Numbered from the stretch's first letter, positions 53,301 to 64,000 are shown. The stretch is 64,000 nucleotides of DNA from Syngnathus acus (GCF_901709675.1 NC_051098.1:7753000-7816999), one strand, 5' to 3'. Numbers and translations: made by a program. The notes: generated by a model not told the origin, from the sequence alone.

Positions 53301-53721
53301 AAAAATAAAGGCAAACACATGGCCTTGGAAAAGAACTTAGTTACTACGGAGACGTCAAATGGAAGTGCTAACTTTTCCCACTGTTGCATCACGGTTTCAC
53401 GTCTCAGATCACAATATGATTCATTCAGTCATAAAGCAGAAGCAAGCAAGGTATCTTAAGATTGCATCACAGTCAAATCCGCAGGCGTGATTGCATTTTT
53501 TTTCAAGTGATGTACCACATTGAGCAACACTGAAATCTGAACGTCATGTCCCCCGTTGTAATTAGCGCTAAACGAATGAATTACTGATGTACGGTAGCTG
53601 AGCACCAGCCGCACGACACGCACATATACTATACAGAAAAACTTCTACAGCTGTACTCACCGTCCATTTTTTCAGTCTTTATGATTGTCAACGTCGGCTT
53701 CATATCGACAGCTGCCGTCAT
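35124..53721 (-). CDS. ets1: ets1, ETS proto-oncogene 1 transcription factor (whole gene, 8 coding exons)
   Basis: Sequence-specific transcription factor that binds GGAA/T cores in the nucleus; in vertebrates it acts in lymphoid, endothelial and neural-crest cells downstream of Ras/ERK. Eight exons join on the minus strand to 1302 nt, giving 433 residues and TGA at 35126-35124; human p51 ETS1 has 441. Order of parts: SUMO-type IKTE near residue 14-17 and ERK-type LLTP (Thr31, equal to human Thr38); Pointed domain about residues 44-129; transactivation region with VKQE SUMO motif in exon 5; serine-rich inhibitory region (236-322); ETS domain about 323-408 with recognition-helix arginines 383 and 386; C-terminal inhibitory segment to 433. 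ETS1 rather than ETS2 because of the SDYFVSYGVEHAQ linker, the exon 6 sequence and the PNT sequence. All donors are GT and all acceptors AG; introns are 11457, 442, 263, 791, 993, 2348 and 1002 bp. No frameshift or stop. Confidence 0.97.
36342..36460 (-). CDS. ets1: ets1 coding exon 7 (first half of ETS domain)
   Basis: 119 nt, phase 1 in and phase 0 out, completing 40 codons: [15 protein letters not shown] through [10 protein letters not shown]. This is helix 1 and the first beta strands of the winged-helix ETS domain, nearly identical to human ETS1 (Thr for Ser at the second residue). Acceptor GGTCTGCAG, donor GTGAGA. Confidence 0.97.
36461..38808 (-). other. ets1: ets1 intron 6 (2.3 kb)
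   Basis: Phase 1 intron between the serine-rich exon and the first ETS-domain exon. It holds a run of 14 C at 37147-37160 and a tandem duplication at 37751-37869. No coding potential was seen. Confidence 0.9.
37751..37869. repeat. two-copy tandem duplication in ets1 intron 6
   Basis: Copy 1 at 37751-37807 and copy 2 at 37808-37869 share CCACTTGCGAGCATTAGAAT and GATGCAAGGCTGACA. Copy 2 has a 5-base insertion and two substitutions. The copies abut exactly, which indicates a recent local tandem duplication. Confidence 0.95.
38809..39069 (-). CDS. ets1: ets1 coding exon 6 (serine-rich inhibitory exon, alternatively spliced in mammals)
   Basis: 261 nt, phase 1-1, 87 codons, from [19 protein letters not shown] to AAALAGYT. 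It equals mammalian exon VII, whose skipping makes the 87-residue-shorter p42 isoform; the length is exactly the same here. [10 protein letters not shown] carries the CaMKII-type serines (fish 274 and 277, equal to human 282 and 285) that strengthen autoinhibition, and the C-terminal part covers the first inhibitory helices. Acceptor TTTCTGTGCAG, donor GTGAGC. Confidence 0.96.
40063..40308 (-). CDS. ets1: ets1 coding exon 5 (transactivation domain)
   Basis: 246 nt, phase 1-1, 82 codons, [20 protein letters not shown] through [12 protein letters not shown]. This is the acidic/serine transactivation region, with a VKQE motif equal to the second SUMO site of mammalian ETS1 (human Lys227, IKQE). 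One residue is lost relative to human in the stretch [13 protein letters not shown]. Acceptor CATCTTTAG, donor GTGAGA. Confidence 0.96.
41100..41177 (-). CDS. ets1: ets1 coding exon 4 (PNT-to-transactivation linker)
   Basis: 78 nt, phase 1-1, 26 codons, [10 protein letters not shown] through [10 protein letters not shown]. It corresponds to the linker after the PNT domain (human EDVKPY...ESRYTSDYF). The acceptor is a tandem AAGAAG: use of the first AG gives QK-EDTK, matching the vertebrate form, and use of the second (exon starting at 41174) would drop the Glu. The donor is a perfect GTAAGT. Confidence 0.93.
41441..41641 (-). CDS. ets1: ets1 coding exon 3 (Pointed/SAM domain core)
   Basis: 201 nt, phase 1-1, 67 codons, from [10 protein letters not shown] to WEHLEMLQK. 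This is the PNT domain core, the ERK docking and coactivator-binding module. The second half ([31 protein letters not shown]) is very close to ETS1/ETS2 consensus. The helix reading [13 protein letters not shown] departs from mammalian ETS1 HVRDWVMWAVNEF. Acceptor CTCTCCAG, donor GTAAAT. Confidence 0.96.
42084..42203 (-). CDS. ets1: ets1 coding exon 2 (ERK site, start of Pointed region)
   Basis: 120 nt, phase 1 in and phase 1 out, 40 codons. The peptide runs [18 protein letters not shown] to [10 protein letters not shown]. It holds the LLTP threonine that ERK2 phosphorylates in mammals and the N-terminal helices of the PNT region. The acceptor is TTGGCAG. The donor is AAAG|GTACTG, weak at positions +4 to +6 compared with the other ets1 donors. 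Confidence 0.95.
42204..53660 (-). other. ets1: ets1 intron 1 (11.5 kb)
   Basis: Large first intron, phase 1. No further ETS1 exon was recognised, including anything like the upstream first exons of the long human isoform. It is mostly unique AT-rich sequence with an AT run near 43376-43400. Open frames around 49124-49553 exist on both strands but match nothing I recognise. The stretch 44600-44770 is dense in E-box, GATA and TAAT-type motifs and could be regulatory; this is a guess. Confidence 0.8.
53661..53721 (-). CDS. ets1: ets1 coding exon 1 (start codon, N-terminal tail)
   Basis: Encodes 20 residues beginning [20 protein letters not shown] plus one base, then donor GTGAGT. It matches the vertebrate ETS1 N-terminus and includes the IKTE sumoylation motif (human Lys15). 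The start at 53721 is chosen by alignment with ETS1 and by A at -3. A second in-frame ATG six bases upstream (53727) would add Met-Ile but has C at -3; a stop lies in frame seven codons above it. Compared with mammalian ETS1 the exon ends seven codons early, so the residues equal to human 21-27 are missing. Confidence 0.93.
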
Positions 53722-54130
53722 GATCATCAGAGCAGAGGGTCGCTTCTAATTTAGCCGCTCCGATCACTCAATATTGGGGAGGGGATCTGGCGCGCGCCGC
53801 TCACTTTGAATGGAGCCTCTTTCTAAGTCTCAAAAACTCAAGCAAAATTCTGCTTTCTGTCACTTCCAAACTTGGCTTTCTTTCTCCCGGCACAACGTCT
53901 GCCCACACTCCCTTTTTTCCTCGTTCTTTCTCACACACTCACTCACACACACTCATTTCTTCCGCTCTGCCCCTGACGAGGGGCGTTGCATTGACAGAAC
54001 AACGACAGCTGAAATGGGCGGTGCTTGGCGTGGTTGAGGCGGAGGAGGAGGAGGAGGAAGGTGGGCTGGCGTGCCAGTTGATTCACAATTCAATTACAAG
54101 CGCACCACACGCACACACGCGGCGCGCGCA
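53722..54130 (-). promoter_or_regulatory. ets1: probable ets1 promoter and 5' UTR
   Basis: The stretch just upstream of exon 1 is richer in G+C and CpG than its surroundings (GCGCGCGCC near 53790, CGCGGCGCGCGCACGC near 54120). It contains a GC box GGGCGG at 54016-54021, a CCAAT on the minus strand at 53777-53773 and a (GGA)n run with a GGAAG ETS-type core at 54041-54060. No TATA box is visible close to the ATG. Mammalian ETS1 promoters are also described as GC-rich and TATA-less. The transcription start cannot be placed from sequence alone. Confidence 0.45.
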
Positions 54131-57100
54131 CGCACTGAGTGTACAACCCATTAAAAACGTCACGAACACGTTCCCGAAAATGATGTTACAGATGTTTCAT
54201 AGGGATGTTTTCTAGAACAAGAGAGTGGAAAAAAACAGTAATCAGGGGCTGTTTGAGCTGTTTAGTCCCGGAGAGTATGATTTCAAATGTGCATTGATTA
54301 TAAATGCAAGTTTAACATAAATTGAAGTTAACCGAACTATTCTCATTTCCAGATCAAACTCGGCCATGCTCCAATTAAGACTTAAAAAGCCGAAGTGTAG
54401 CGAATGATATTTATCAGTGTATCTTCATCAAGATCAGTGAAAAATGTTTCATTATCTTCACTGAATTTGTTGGGAGAAAATGATTACGTCTGTTTTGAAG
54501 TCAGATGTGCCAACAATTTTTCAAATAAATAACAAAGAACAATCTTTATCCAAGACAACAGTACCGTGCAAAGTATGAAAAACAAGTATAGTACATTACA
54601 TTTTACCATACAAACATTGAAGCAGGTTTGAAAAAATAAGTATAAATCTCACCCAATATATTTTCTGCTACTATTAGTCCAAATTGCATAAACCAGACAT
54701 ATTTAGGTTTTCTGTGTACTGTTCAATATTCAGTTTACATAAAGTGTAATGAAATGTACTAGATTTTGACTTTAAAATGAGTTTTAAGTGTACTTTTAGT
54801 TTTTTCCTCTATATATAGAAATTAACTTGCCAGACAATGACTGTGCAAGTATGACAGCCAGTAGCTGCATCATCATTTCTTTCGCAGCATATTTTTTATG
54901 ACTAAGCAAACCACTATAAATACAATGTGTGATTAACATTAAATGATTGCAAAATATACTGAATGGTTTCTCAAAGTGAGGCTTCATTTGAGGAATATGG
55001 TTTTGTAGAAGCTATCCATATAATTTTGTTTGAAGAAGGTGCTCAAAAAAGCGGTGCTTCTTTGTAAATTCGTAGCAATTACTGAAAAAAAACATATTTT
55101 TAGCTCAACAAACAGTCCCTTGTTCTTGCGAGGGAAAATGAGGACATTTTAAAATATAGGCCAAATATAGCATGCAGGGTGAACTACTGGCAGAAATAAG
55201 AAACATGAATACTGCATGGCTTTTCAAACTAATTTGACATACTAACACTGAAACTAATCTAAGAAGGGCCTCTCTCACCATAAATAACCAACGAAAATCA
55301 GTTTGCGCAAGACAACGAAGTATGTTCCAACGCTCTTTTTTTTTTTTGGTGGGGTACTTTCTTATCTACAATAATCAAGACCGTGCATGGCTTCCTGGAA
55401 ATCAAATCACGTTTTTTTTCTGTCACAGAAGAAGAAAAGAGAAACAGTGCAGTTTCAGCTAACCACTAGTATTAAGAAACGCCTTCCATGGCAACTGGAA
55501 GATTGCAGAAAAGAGCAGTAATTCTTTCTTCTGCTGTGAGCAAAAGCCTGTCTCCAGAAACACTGGAAGTAAGGCAAAAACACATTCTTTCTTTCCCCTG
55601 AAATAAAAGCCTCTTCTCCAATTTGCCCTCATCATGAACAACCTTGTTTGTACTTCATCTTAAGGCATATGAACATCAATAAGACTGCATGCGTGTGTTT
55701 CTAAATGGGATGCTATGGATGGAGGCAGAGGAGCCGAGGATATTGATCACATATGGATTTTCAAACCAGCGTTACTTCACCGGTTCCATTAGCAGGCCTG
55801 GGTCAGGTTTCAGTGCTCTGATAGGAGGCTCGTTTGGGAAGAGTGCTGGTGGGTTCTGTGGTGAGGGGAGTAGCCTCACCAGGGGGGCGAAGAGGGGGAG
55901 AGTGGACTAGGAGATGAGGGGGTGGGACGGATACATTGCCGTCTACTTCATCTTTAGTCAGTCAGTCTTTCTGAGTGGACATCTTTGTTTTCTATTAATG
56001 AACTCCCTCCCTTCTATGTTTTAAAAGGACAGCCTATGTCCTTTGTTGCCTTGGGGTAGAGTTTTTACAATGCTGCTCACTAATAACTTTGCTGTTGCTA
56101 CTCAAAACTGGCATTGCTCTATTTGTCTCACTTGTTTAGTATATCTTACATTGTTTACAAAGTTAAACAAGAAAAAAGTGCATGGACACAAGTGAAGATT
56201 CTAGGAGCTCATGATAGGTATTTGATGAGTTTGAGTATCACTTATCGGTTCCATTGGTGGGTTACTGTATGGTCTGTAGCTACAGTAAAAGCATCGTTGT
56301 CTACAATAAATGAAAGAACTGAGAGAGGGACATGCAAGAGAAAATTTCGATTACTTAGTCCTGCTATAAACAATAGCATGTCAAGCCCAAAGAATTCTAA
56401 ATATGTTTCTCTTCTTTGCTAAAGTCACCGGCGCATGGCGTGTCACAATTATGTCACATGACTTTCGGTACATAAGCCGTGTTTCGACGAAGCCGTGCAG
56501 TTCAGTACAGATTAGATCGGTAAACCTGATGGGGCTTGCCTACACACCCAGGCGCGGGTATGTAGACAAGCCTGTGTCTAAATGCTGTGACATCATAGTA
56601 TAGCAGCGAGACAGCACATAATTAGGCAATTAAATCAAGGCAATAAATTAAACAGGATACAGTACAAGGTGTTAACTTTTATCATAGGGCAAAACCACAC
56701 AAATGGTAACACAGGGCTTACGGTTTCAAACCGTAACCAAACTGTGCTGCTTGGCTGCTTGACAAAATGGCTGATCTCAACAACGATGAATTCTGTCCAG
56801 CTTGTTTTTATGGAAAGAAAATCATCACATGATCACAAAGATAGCCATGAAATCTGATCAACTGCACACATCACACATTCAGTGTCATTGTTAAACATTG
56901 CATTGAACAAAGTGAAAAAACAACCATTGTTGCAAGTTATGGTGTCATTTCCTGCTTTGACAAAGGTATTGTAAGTTGGCGTATACTATAAATAACCTGA
57001 AGGTTCACTGAGAACATTTGAGGATCGAAATCTTGAGAGTACGTTCTTATTTCTTCTATTGCTTAATGCCGTTGCCATGGTTTTGACAGCTGACTGGCAT

Positions 57101-57369
57101 CGCAGCACAGCACATCTAGCTGATGTTGCATTTTCTCTAGCACATCTGCACGTCTATAGTCTCCAAATGCGGCACCTGTTCCATTTACTAGACGTTACTG
57201 AAAGGTTATTCAATGTGTGGCAATGCATACGTCTGCCAACCGAATGTTTTCCCCTCAGACGAATCCCGTCTGTCTGACTTGGCTTGTTTATTTCGAGTAG
57301 CGACGCCCTATGGATGTTTTTGTCTGCATTGGTCGTATCAAAATGTAAAACGACGGCTCAGACCAAATA
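53728..57369. other. upstream flank of ets1
   Basis: After the promoter-like first 400 bases, AT-rich sequence without recognisable genes. The mixed-frame open stretches at 55689-56603 have no domain signature. Confidence 0.55.
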
Positions 57370-57585
57370 CAAATCAATGCGTAGAACGTGTCTGACAATG
57401 CACGCTCTGTGTGAATAGGCGTTTAGCATACAATCAATCAGTCACTCATTCTCAGGCGGCTCAACGCCGGCGCAGATGGGTGATGGACACACACACGCAC
57501 ACAAGCAGGGCGCAGACAGTCAAACAGTAAAACAGTAGGATCTTTGTGGCTGCTGTCTGGTGGCTCTGTGGCAGCTCTATCAGTG
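57370..57585. repeat. copy 1 of a dispersed duplication upstream of ets1
   Basis: Shares ordered blocks with 58390-58595: CTGACAATGCAC, TGTGAATAGG, ATCAATCAGTCACTCATTCT, AACAGTAG, TCTTTGTG and CTCTGTGGCAGC. It contains a CA stretch missing from the other copy. Confidence 0.88.
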
Positions 57586-57771
57586 GTTGATGCTGTCTGA
57601 AGGTGCCACAGGCTTGATGCCCCCCCTGCTGAGATCTAAGGCTTAGCTGGCTGACTCACAACATAACTTAAAGTGGGTTTATTTTCATGTGCGTGTGTGA
57701 CTTTGCAATGGTTTTTAATGCGCTCTTGTGCCTTTTTCCGTTGTGCCTCAGCATACCACAGTCTGCTCAGT

Positions 57772-57823
57772 TTGTGTGTGTGTGTGTGTGTCCGTGTGTG
57801 TGTGTGTGTTCGTGTGTGTGTGC
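57772..57823. repeat. GT microsatellite
   Basis: (GT)n with CC and TC interruptions, about 52 bases. Confidence 0.96.
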
Positions 57824-58389
57824 AGCGTAAGTGCACTGGGGAAGTAGAGGAGACCCCCTGAATAAAGCCTTTTCTGAACAATTAGCTTCGCTAAAAAGGA
57901 CATCTCTTCCTCCATTAGCGGCACCACGTGCCCCCCATCACTCCATTGTGCAGATAATTCAATTATCCCCACCCCCCTCCGAGTCTTTTTATCTCCCAGA
58001 CCTCCCTCTCGCCGTCCCACCCCCTCTCTCCCTCCCTCCACCTACCCCATAACGTTGCCGACATGCTCTCAGATAAACCTCTGCTGGAGCAACTGAAGGG
58101 AAAATGCATCAGTCTGTGGCTTTAATTTGGTTCACATTGAATGAATGAATGAAGGTTGCAGATTGGCGGGAGGAGACACATGCAAGAGGGTGACAGCAAC
58201 TCCAGCTTTATTCATCAGTCCTTGCTGAAAACATCTTGCTACCAAAAACGACTTGTTTTTAATCATGCGCTACTATTTAACCACAACAGAAAGTTACATT
58301 TGATTATGAGTTAGAATTTTTGAATTTCCAGTGGCATTGCATGATTTCTTTTTCTGTATCAATACAAAGCAAATGTGAAGAATTGGCTT

Positions 58390-58595
58390 AGTCAAAATAA
58401 TAATCCATACTTAGAACATGCCTGACAATGCACAAATGACATTTGTGAATAGGTGGCATTGAGTATATAATCAATCAGTCACTCATTCTCATGCAGCTCA
58501 CCGCAAACCATGCTGTGTCACGCATATACGCATGCAGGAGAACAGTAGAATCTTTGTGATTGATATTCAGTGTCTCTGTGGCAGCGCTATGAGTA
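58390..58595. repeat. copy 2 of the dispersed duplication upstream of ets1
   Basis: Counterpart of 57370-57585, same orientation, about 1 kb apart. Substitutions and short indels indicate an old duplication. Confidence 0.88.
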
Positions 58596-58899
58596 GGCAA
58601 TTTCATAATCGGCGGTCATTGAAGAAATACCTTGCCTCAAATAAATACATAACAGTCAACGTCAGCAAGTCTTTTGATACTGCATGTTCTCCAGCCATTT
58701 AGCCATTGTGCTAACAAGAGGAACTGACGAATGCTTTGTAGAAATATAACCCACAGAACTCAAAGAAGGGGAAGTTTCACTGTTTGGCTGATGCTTTGGA
58801 TGAGAGCGATCACTGAAATATGAAGATCACAGTTTGACCCCTGACCTCTAGTATTGGCATCCATTGCAAGACTTTTTTGCAATCATTCCTTTATTTGCA

Positions 58900-59500
58900 T
58901 TATATAATGACTTAAAATGAGAAAAACAGTCATGTTATAAGAACACATAAAAAAATAGTTGTTTTTTATTAATTTTTCCTCATAAAATGATCACTTTTCA
59001 TCTAATAATGTAATTTTGTTAAGAAAAATACTGACATTTTATTGTAAAATTATTAATTAGTTATTTCAAAATTACGCTGATTTTTTTGTAAAATGATTAT
59101 CAGTACATTTTCTTTCAATGTATATACTTGTACAAAGCGAACTACAATATATATTTGTAAAAGAATTATATTTTTTCTCATATTATGCCTTTTCTTTTTA
59201 TTAAGATTACAAATTTATTCTCCAAGATATTGGACCTTCTTATAAAATTATCTTTTCTCTCTTCTATTGTCATTTTGATCTTATTCTTGTAATATTGTGA
59301 TTTTTTTTAATTATCATAAGAATACAGCTTAGGTTTCATAGAATTTACATTTTATAACTTTATCTTATTGTTCTCAACTTGTTTTTTGTATTTCATACAT
59401 CCTTATTCTCATAAATAGCATTGCTCTCATGATATGTTTCACAATATTATCATCACACCAGTGATTTTTCTCGTAAAATACAACTTTATCCTTGAATAGT
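58900..59500. repeat. AT-rich degenerate minisatellite-like tract
   Basis: Repeated variants of TTTCTCATAAAATnATnACTTT at irregular spacing (for example CCTCATAAAATGATCACTTT, TTTTTGTAAAATGAT, TTTTCTCGTAAAATACAACT). A possible related patch in the other orientation lies at about 62950-63160. Strongly decayed. Confidence 0.45.
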
Positions 59501-60503
59501 CAACTTTGTACCTCGGCTTGCAAATGGCTGAATCAAGATACAAATTAGATGTACGCATACTGACTTATTCAACCTATTCTACTGCAATAAAAAGAAATAC
59601 TCAAACAAGTTATGTGCATACAGTACAGGCACATATTGTATGTACATTAAATCATCGCACAAACAACAAACCCAGTGGAGTTTGTTTGTGTCCTTCAAGC
59701 TCATGTAGCCACAGGACAATTAGACTCTGAGGGACATTGTACTGTAAGTACTGCATGTTCCCAAGCTGTATATGTACAGAGGGCAAAAAAGCCAAGCAAG
59801 CCATTGCCATTATGCCCCTTGCGGTTCGTTAATATATAAAATGCAGTTAACCTGTCACATGTTACGTGTATTTTCTGACTTAACACCTGTGACCTCTGTC
59901 AAATGATAATGGGAGCACAGCAGCTATGCAGCACATTCCTCCGCAGTTGTCTGTTGCTTTTCCGTGTTTGCACTCTTGTTTTGTTTTATTGTTGGAGGGG
60001 GGAAGTGTGCGCTGGTCTGATTAGCATCACTGTTTCCTCCTTTCCCATAACCCCCACAAGACCCCCGCAGGCCCCTTGTTTACTTGGAGGAATAAAAAAT
60101 GGGCCTGCACCCGTGTGGACGTGCCCCTCAAAGCACACACCCCACCCGCCCCCAATCTTTCCCTGCAGCGCTCCACATATCACCCCCCCTGCTTCTCGCC
60201 CACTCAACTCTTCTCCCACCACGATCGCCGATCCCGCTCCTGTGACTTTCCTTCCTCTTATCTGTCCTCTCAGTACAACCTCCATCCCGCCCACTCACTT
60301 CTTACTTTCCACCATGTGACCCCCCCATTACTTCCCAAACCACCAACTCCCAAACCCCCACCCGCCCTTCCAAGTGTCCAGCTGTCAAATCACATCAAAT
60401 AAAACACAGGCCAATGGTCCCTGAGTGCCAGATCACAGCTGCTTGGACTAAATGGAAGGACATGTTTAAATGTACACTGAACTCAGAGGTGCTAAAGAGT
60501 TAA

Positions 60504-60573
<70 letters not shown>

Positions 60574-63500
60574 CACGCACACTTTGCTGAATGGGAGGAT
60601 GCTGTAATCCAAAACTCACCAGAGTGCATGGTGGGAATTTAATGAATGAATCTGCGTCTACAGTGCATCCACTGCAGGAGTGAATCAGGGTCAGAATTGC
60701 ACATGTTGGAATACGGAGCCCCTTACATACTCACACACACACATATACAGTACATGCACAGTGAGAGTTTTTACAAGGAAGGTTTACAGCAGCGCGAGTG
60801 TCTGATAGTGTGTCAGTGTAAACATGACCATGGCATGGCTGTAGCCTGTCAAGAAGCACAGTGTGTGACATTGGGCTCTGGGCCAAACATGTGATGGTCC
60901 CCTTGCATCCAACATCTGCTCTGGACTCTTTCTCATACAATCAACATGTCACTTTAACAGCTCTCCATTTATTCTCCAAGACGGGGAATCGGCCTTCTGA
61001 GGAAATTTAGGAATTTTTGCTACTTTCATTTTTCATATTCATTCTTCTGTCAATTATTGCTTCAAATATGCCACTATACACCATAATTATTGGCACCCCG
61101 AGTTAATATGTATTATTCAGCTACTAATAAATTCAATAAAAATAATAATAAAATTGGACAAAAATTTGAAAAATGAATAAATAAATAATGAAAAATAAAA
61201 AAGAGGAAGCGCCAACTTCTAATTAAAGTTCATTTATCCAGTGGGAAACATACCACATTAAAAAATAATTATTTGCACCAAATCATGTGTGCCATAAATC
61301 GTGGCACCTCTGACATTTTTGTGTAAACCCCCTTTTGCCATAAAAACAACATCTGATTTTCTCCTACAATGTTTTACAAGATGTGAGAATACACTTAGAT
61401 GGCCATGGCAGAAGGTTGATTCAGTGTCTGCTGAACAATTTCTACAATTTTCATTGTGTTCATGCTTCTGCAATAAGTTATAGTTAAGTTGGCCATTCTT
61501 TTTCTAGATGCTGCATCAGCATCATCCAAGAAAACAGAACAACATTTAGCAATGACAAGGTACAAAGCAAGAGGAACATCAGGAGTGTGCAAGAGAAGGC
61601 TGCAACACTAAATCAATATCTGCACATTACTAAGAAGCTTGATGATTTCAAATGGGACCTTGAATGAGTTTACACTCAAACATGCATACGTACCCATCGG
61701 ATAAATTTTTAATTGCTTGCATTAGTCTGAGACAATATTCTTACACTTTGCTTACCTAATTCAGATAGCCATTCAAGAGTAATACCGTAGTATATAGCAT
61801 ATTGCATTTTGGTAGTAACAGTTATTATATCAATGAACAGGTGGTCCAAAATACAGAAGCCGAGACAAGCGCAAAAAGATTTGTAACAATATCACCGCAT
61901 GGCGTTATAAAGTGTGTCATGCTATGAACATGGTGGAGGATTTAGAAGCACGACGACAAAAAAAATACAGGTCATAGCAGGGTCATTTTTTTCCACTTAG
62001 CAATGTTTATGTCAACGCTTTAGCACTGGGAGCAATGAAGTGAGGCTACAAAGGAGTGTTTCTCTGGCAACAGCAGCAAATCCCATCAAATCCTGATTCT
62101 CTATCAAACACACACACAAACATGTATGCACACACTTCTCAAGAGACCAAACCAGAAGCTTGGGAAAAAGATGGCCACACTCTGCTCCCCCCCTCACCAT
62201 AAATCCCCCCCCCCCTTTCTCCGTCCTACACCCTGCATCCAACCAAGGGAGGTGACAGGAGAAAGCACCCCAGCTGCCCTACACTAACGCTGTGGCGTGC
62301 GTCCCAGGCTGCTAACATCAATCTCGCTTGAGGATGGGAAGAGGCCAGAGTCAAAAGCACTGGAAAGAATGTTCCAGTTTAAAATAAAATACTCATGATA
62401 AAAGAAAAAAACGACATGGAAAAATCCAGCAAAAAGGAGGGGGTGAGGGAGAGATTGGGGTTGCCGGTTTTCTAGTAAAGACAATGCCCTGCGGTTTAAT
62501 GTCACCAACAACACGTGGGGAACGACAACGCGAGCACGTGGCACTGATAAAAATTATAATAACAACAACAAAGGGTAAGCATGGGTCAGGATTCCAGTAA
62601 TCGTAACACAGTCATTTGTTTGCTTTGACTTGTTAATCAACAAGGAGCTATTGTGTGAGTAGCGCGTGTTGTCACAGTAAGTAGAAGGCAAATCTGTTTT
62701 AGCCCTGATGAAGACTGAGTTGAAACGTGTTGGCAACAAACTCTTCCGCGACAGAGTGCCTCAGCTTCTCCGATGCTTTTTATTCACTTTTTTGTTTTTG
62801 CCCATCTAATTTGAAGCGCATCTGTTAAGTGTGAGTTTTTGCCTCATGACTTTGCATTCAATGTTTTTAAGCCATAGCAGCACTCTCCTCGGTTTTCTCT
62901 TTTTGGAATTGTTTACATGAATGACAAACTAACTTAAGATCTTATGTGATATTTTTTTTTAAACAGTTATGATTTTACATAAATATTTTAATGTTGGGTC
63001 ATAATCTTTCAAGAATAAAATCATATTAATAAGAAAAAATAATTTGCTAACGAATTGTAAAATTATGAGAACTTTTACTTTTAAAAAAACGGGTAAAATA
63101 AAACAAGTATATACACAATTTTCTGTGATAAAAACTGTAATTTTACCATCATAACCATCATCTAACATCGTACATTCCTAGTTTGATCCTGAACGATTAC
63201 ACAGATATCACTAGCATATTTTCCACGTCATCCCTATCTTTGTCTAAGGTCAAACTATAATTGATGATGTCTTGGGGCATGCCCCTGCCTTCAATAAAAT
63301 TATGTGTAGAGAATCATATGAACTTTTAATTAACTCTTCTAACACAAACCAAACAAGCTCATTGACGAAGGTAACTTTAGTACAGACTCTTCATGATATC
63401 TTTTAGAAAAAAACAAAATATATTTGACTTAGATGTCGTCAGTGGCATTTTTAAATGACATTTAGCCTCTCATGTGATGATGATGATGATAAGTCTTGAT

Positions 63501-64000
63501 GAAGCAAGAAATCACCATTTGAAAAGCTTGTGGCCTGTGCTTTGAATGCTATTTTTTTTTCAAATGTCTTCAAGTGTGTTTTTAGATAGTTTCGTGACCA
63601 GTGAACATTGCTCATATTCAGTGTAAAACCACATGAATCGCGTCAAACCATGAGTGTGATTTATTTAACGAGACGATCGAGATTGCTTTTCTTTGACTTT
63701 GATATGCAGCACCATTGCATTTGCTGAGTGTTATGGTGGCTGCAATGTTTCCCTAACTTGAAGCAGATGCTCGTGGGTTTTATTTTAGTTTTGTTTTTTG
63801 CCAAAACATCAAACGCTGTTGTAATTCCAAAACAGTCTTTTAAATGTTGTATGTTGTTGTAGTGCTAATTTCCAGAGTAATCTCAAGTGTCACTCTTATA
63901 TTGTGATGTAGTGTTTTGTTTTTCATTACGCCTTGACATGGATAACGATAATCAGTTGTTGGAGAAGTATCACATTAATAGTCGAAGGGGTTGTGTGGAA
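59501..64000. other. non-coding stretch at window end
   Basis: No gene supported. 61080-61680 contains TTATTGGCACCCC and CCCCCTTTTGCCATAAAAAC, words reminiscent of old Tc1-type DNA transposons, but no transposase motif was found. 62194-62216 is a C-rich run. 63475-63491 is (GAT)n. No fli1 exon, the usual head-to-head neighbour of ETS1 in mammals, was recognised. Confidence 0.5.
60507..60571. repeat. (GT)n microsatellite
   Basis: About 65 bases of pure GT. Confidence 0.98.

Noticed and set aside
35124-53721. Assignment to ets2 or fli1
   Set aside because: The PNT, linker (SDYFVSYGVEHAQ) and serine-rich exon match ETS1; ETS2 and FLI1 have different sequences in these parts.
59903-60402. Open frames of 138 and 108 codons in C-rich sequence
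   Set aside because: Proline, threonine and serine-rich translation arises from low-complexity C-rich DNA; overlapping frames on both strands and no domain.
54000-64000. fli1 exons upstream of ets1
   Set aside because: Expected from mammalian gene order, but no FLI1-like exon sequence was seen; it may lie beyond the window.

Overview
This is vertebrate, almost certainly teleost, genomic DNA. The coding sequence is split into short exons with consensus GT/AG splice sites. The intergenic DNA is AT-rich and carries long CA/GT and GA microsatellites, fish-type interspersed repeats (a decayed Tc1-like transposase, a tRNA-headed SINE-like element, hairpin DNA elements) and telomere-like GGGTTAG minisatellites. 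No bacterial gene organisation, operon, rRNA, true tRNA or CRISPR array is present.

The only gene that can be assembled with confidence is ets1, the ETS-family transcription factor, on the minus strand. Eight coding exons lie at 53661-53721, 42084-42203, 41441-41641, 41100-41177, 40063-40308, 38809-39069, 36342-36460 and 35124-35339. Joined, they total 1302 nt and encode 433 residues plus a stop, with every phase agreeing. The protein has an N-terminal SUMO/ERK-site segment, a Pointed (PNT/SAM) domain, a transactivation region, a serine-rich autoinhibitory exon and a C-terminal ETS DNA-binding domain. The first intron is 11.5 kb; the other introns are 0.26-2.3 kb. A GC-richer, TATA-less stretch just upstream of exon 1 (about 53730-54130) is the likely promoter, and the 3' UTR probably runs from 35123 down to about 32650.

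Layout: 1-200 holds one possible exon of an unidentified minus-strand gene. 200-32650 is a gene desert downstream of ets1, holding a pogo/Tigger-like element (2350-3010), an inverted-repeat element (8360-8740), a Tc1 remnant (about 17330-17660), a terminal fragment of the first element (20586-20673) and a SINE-like insertion with a 12-bp target-site duplication (30260-30647), plus simple repeats and local duplications. 32650-53727 is ets1. 53728-64000 is upstream non-coding sequence with a promoter-like start, a dispersed local duplication (57.37/58.39 kb) and an AT-rich degenerate repeat.

I found no sign of a novel multi-gene system. The items most worth checking are in ets1: an apparent 7-residue shortening at the end of exon 1 relative to mammalian ETS1, an unusual patch in the Pointed domain, five consecutive phase-1/phase-1 exons, an AAGAAG tandem acceptor, and a 300-bp duplicated segment with one copy inside the probable 3' UTR.
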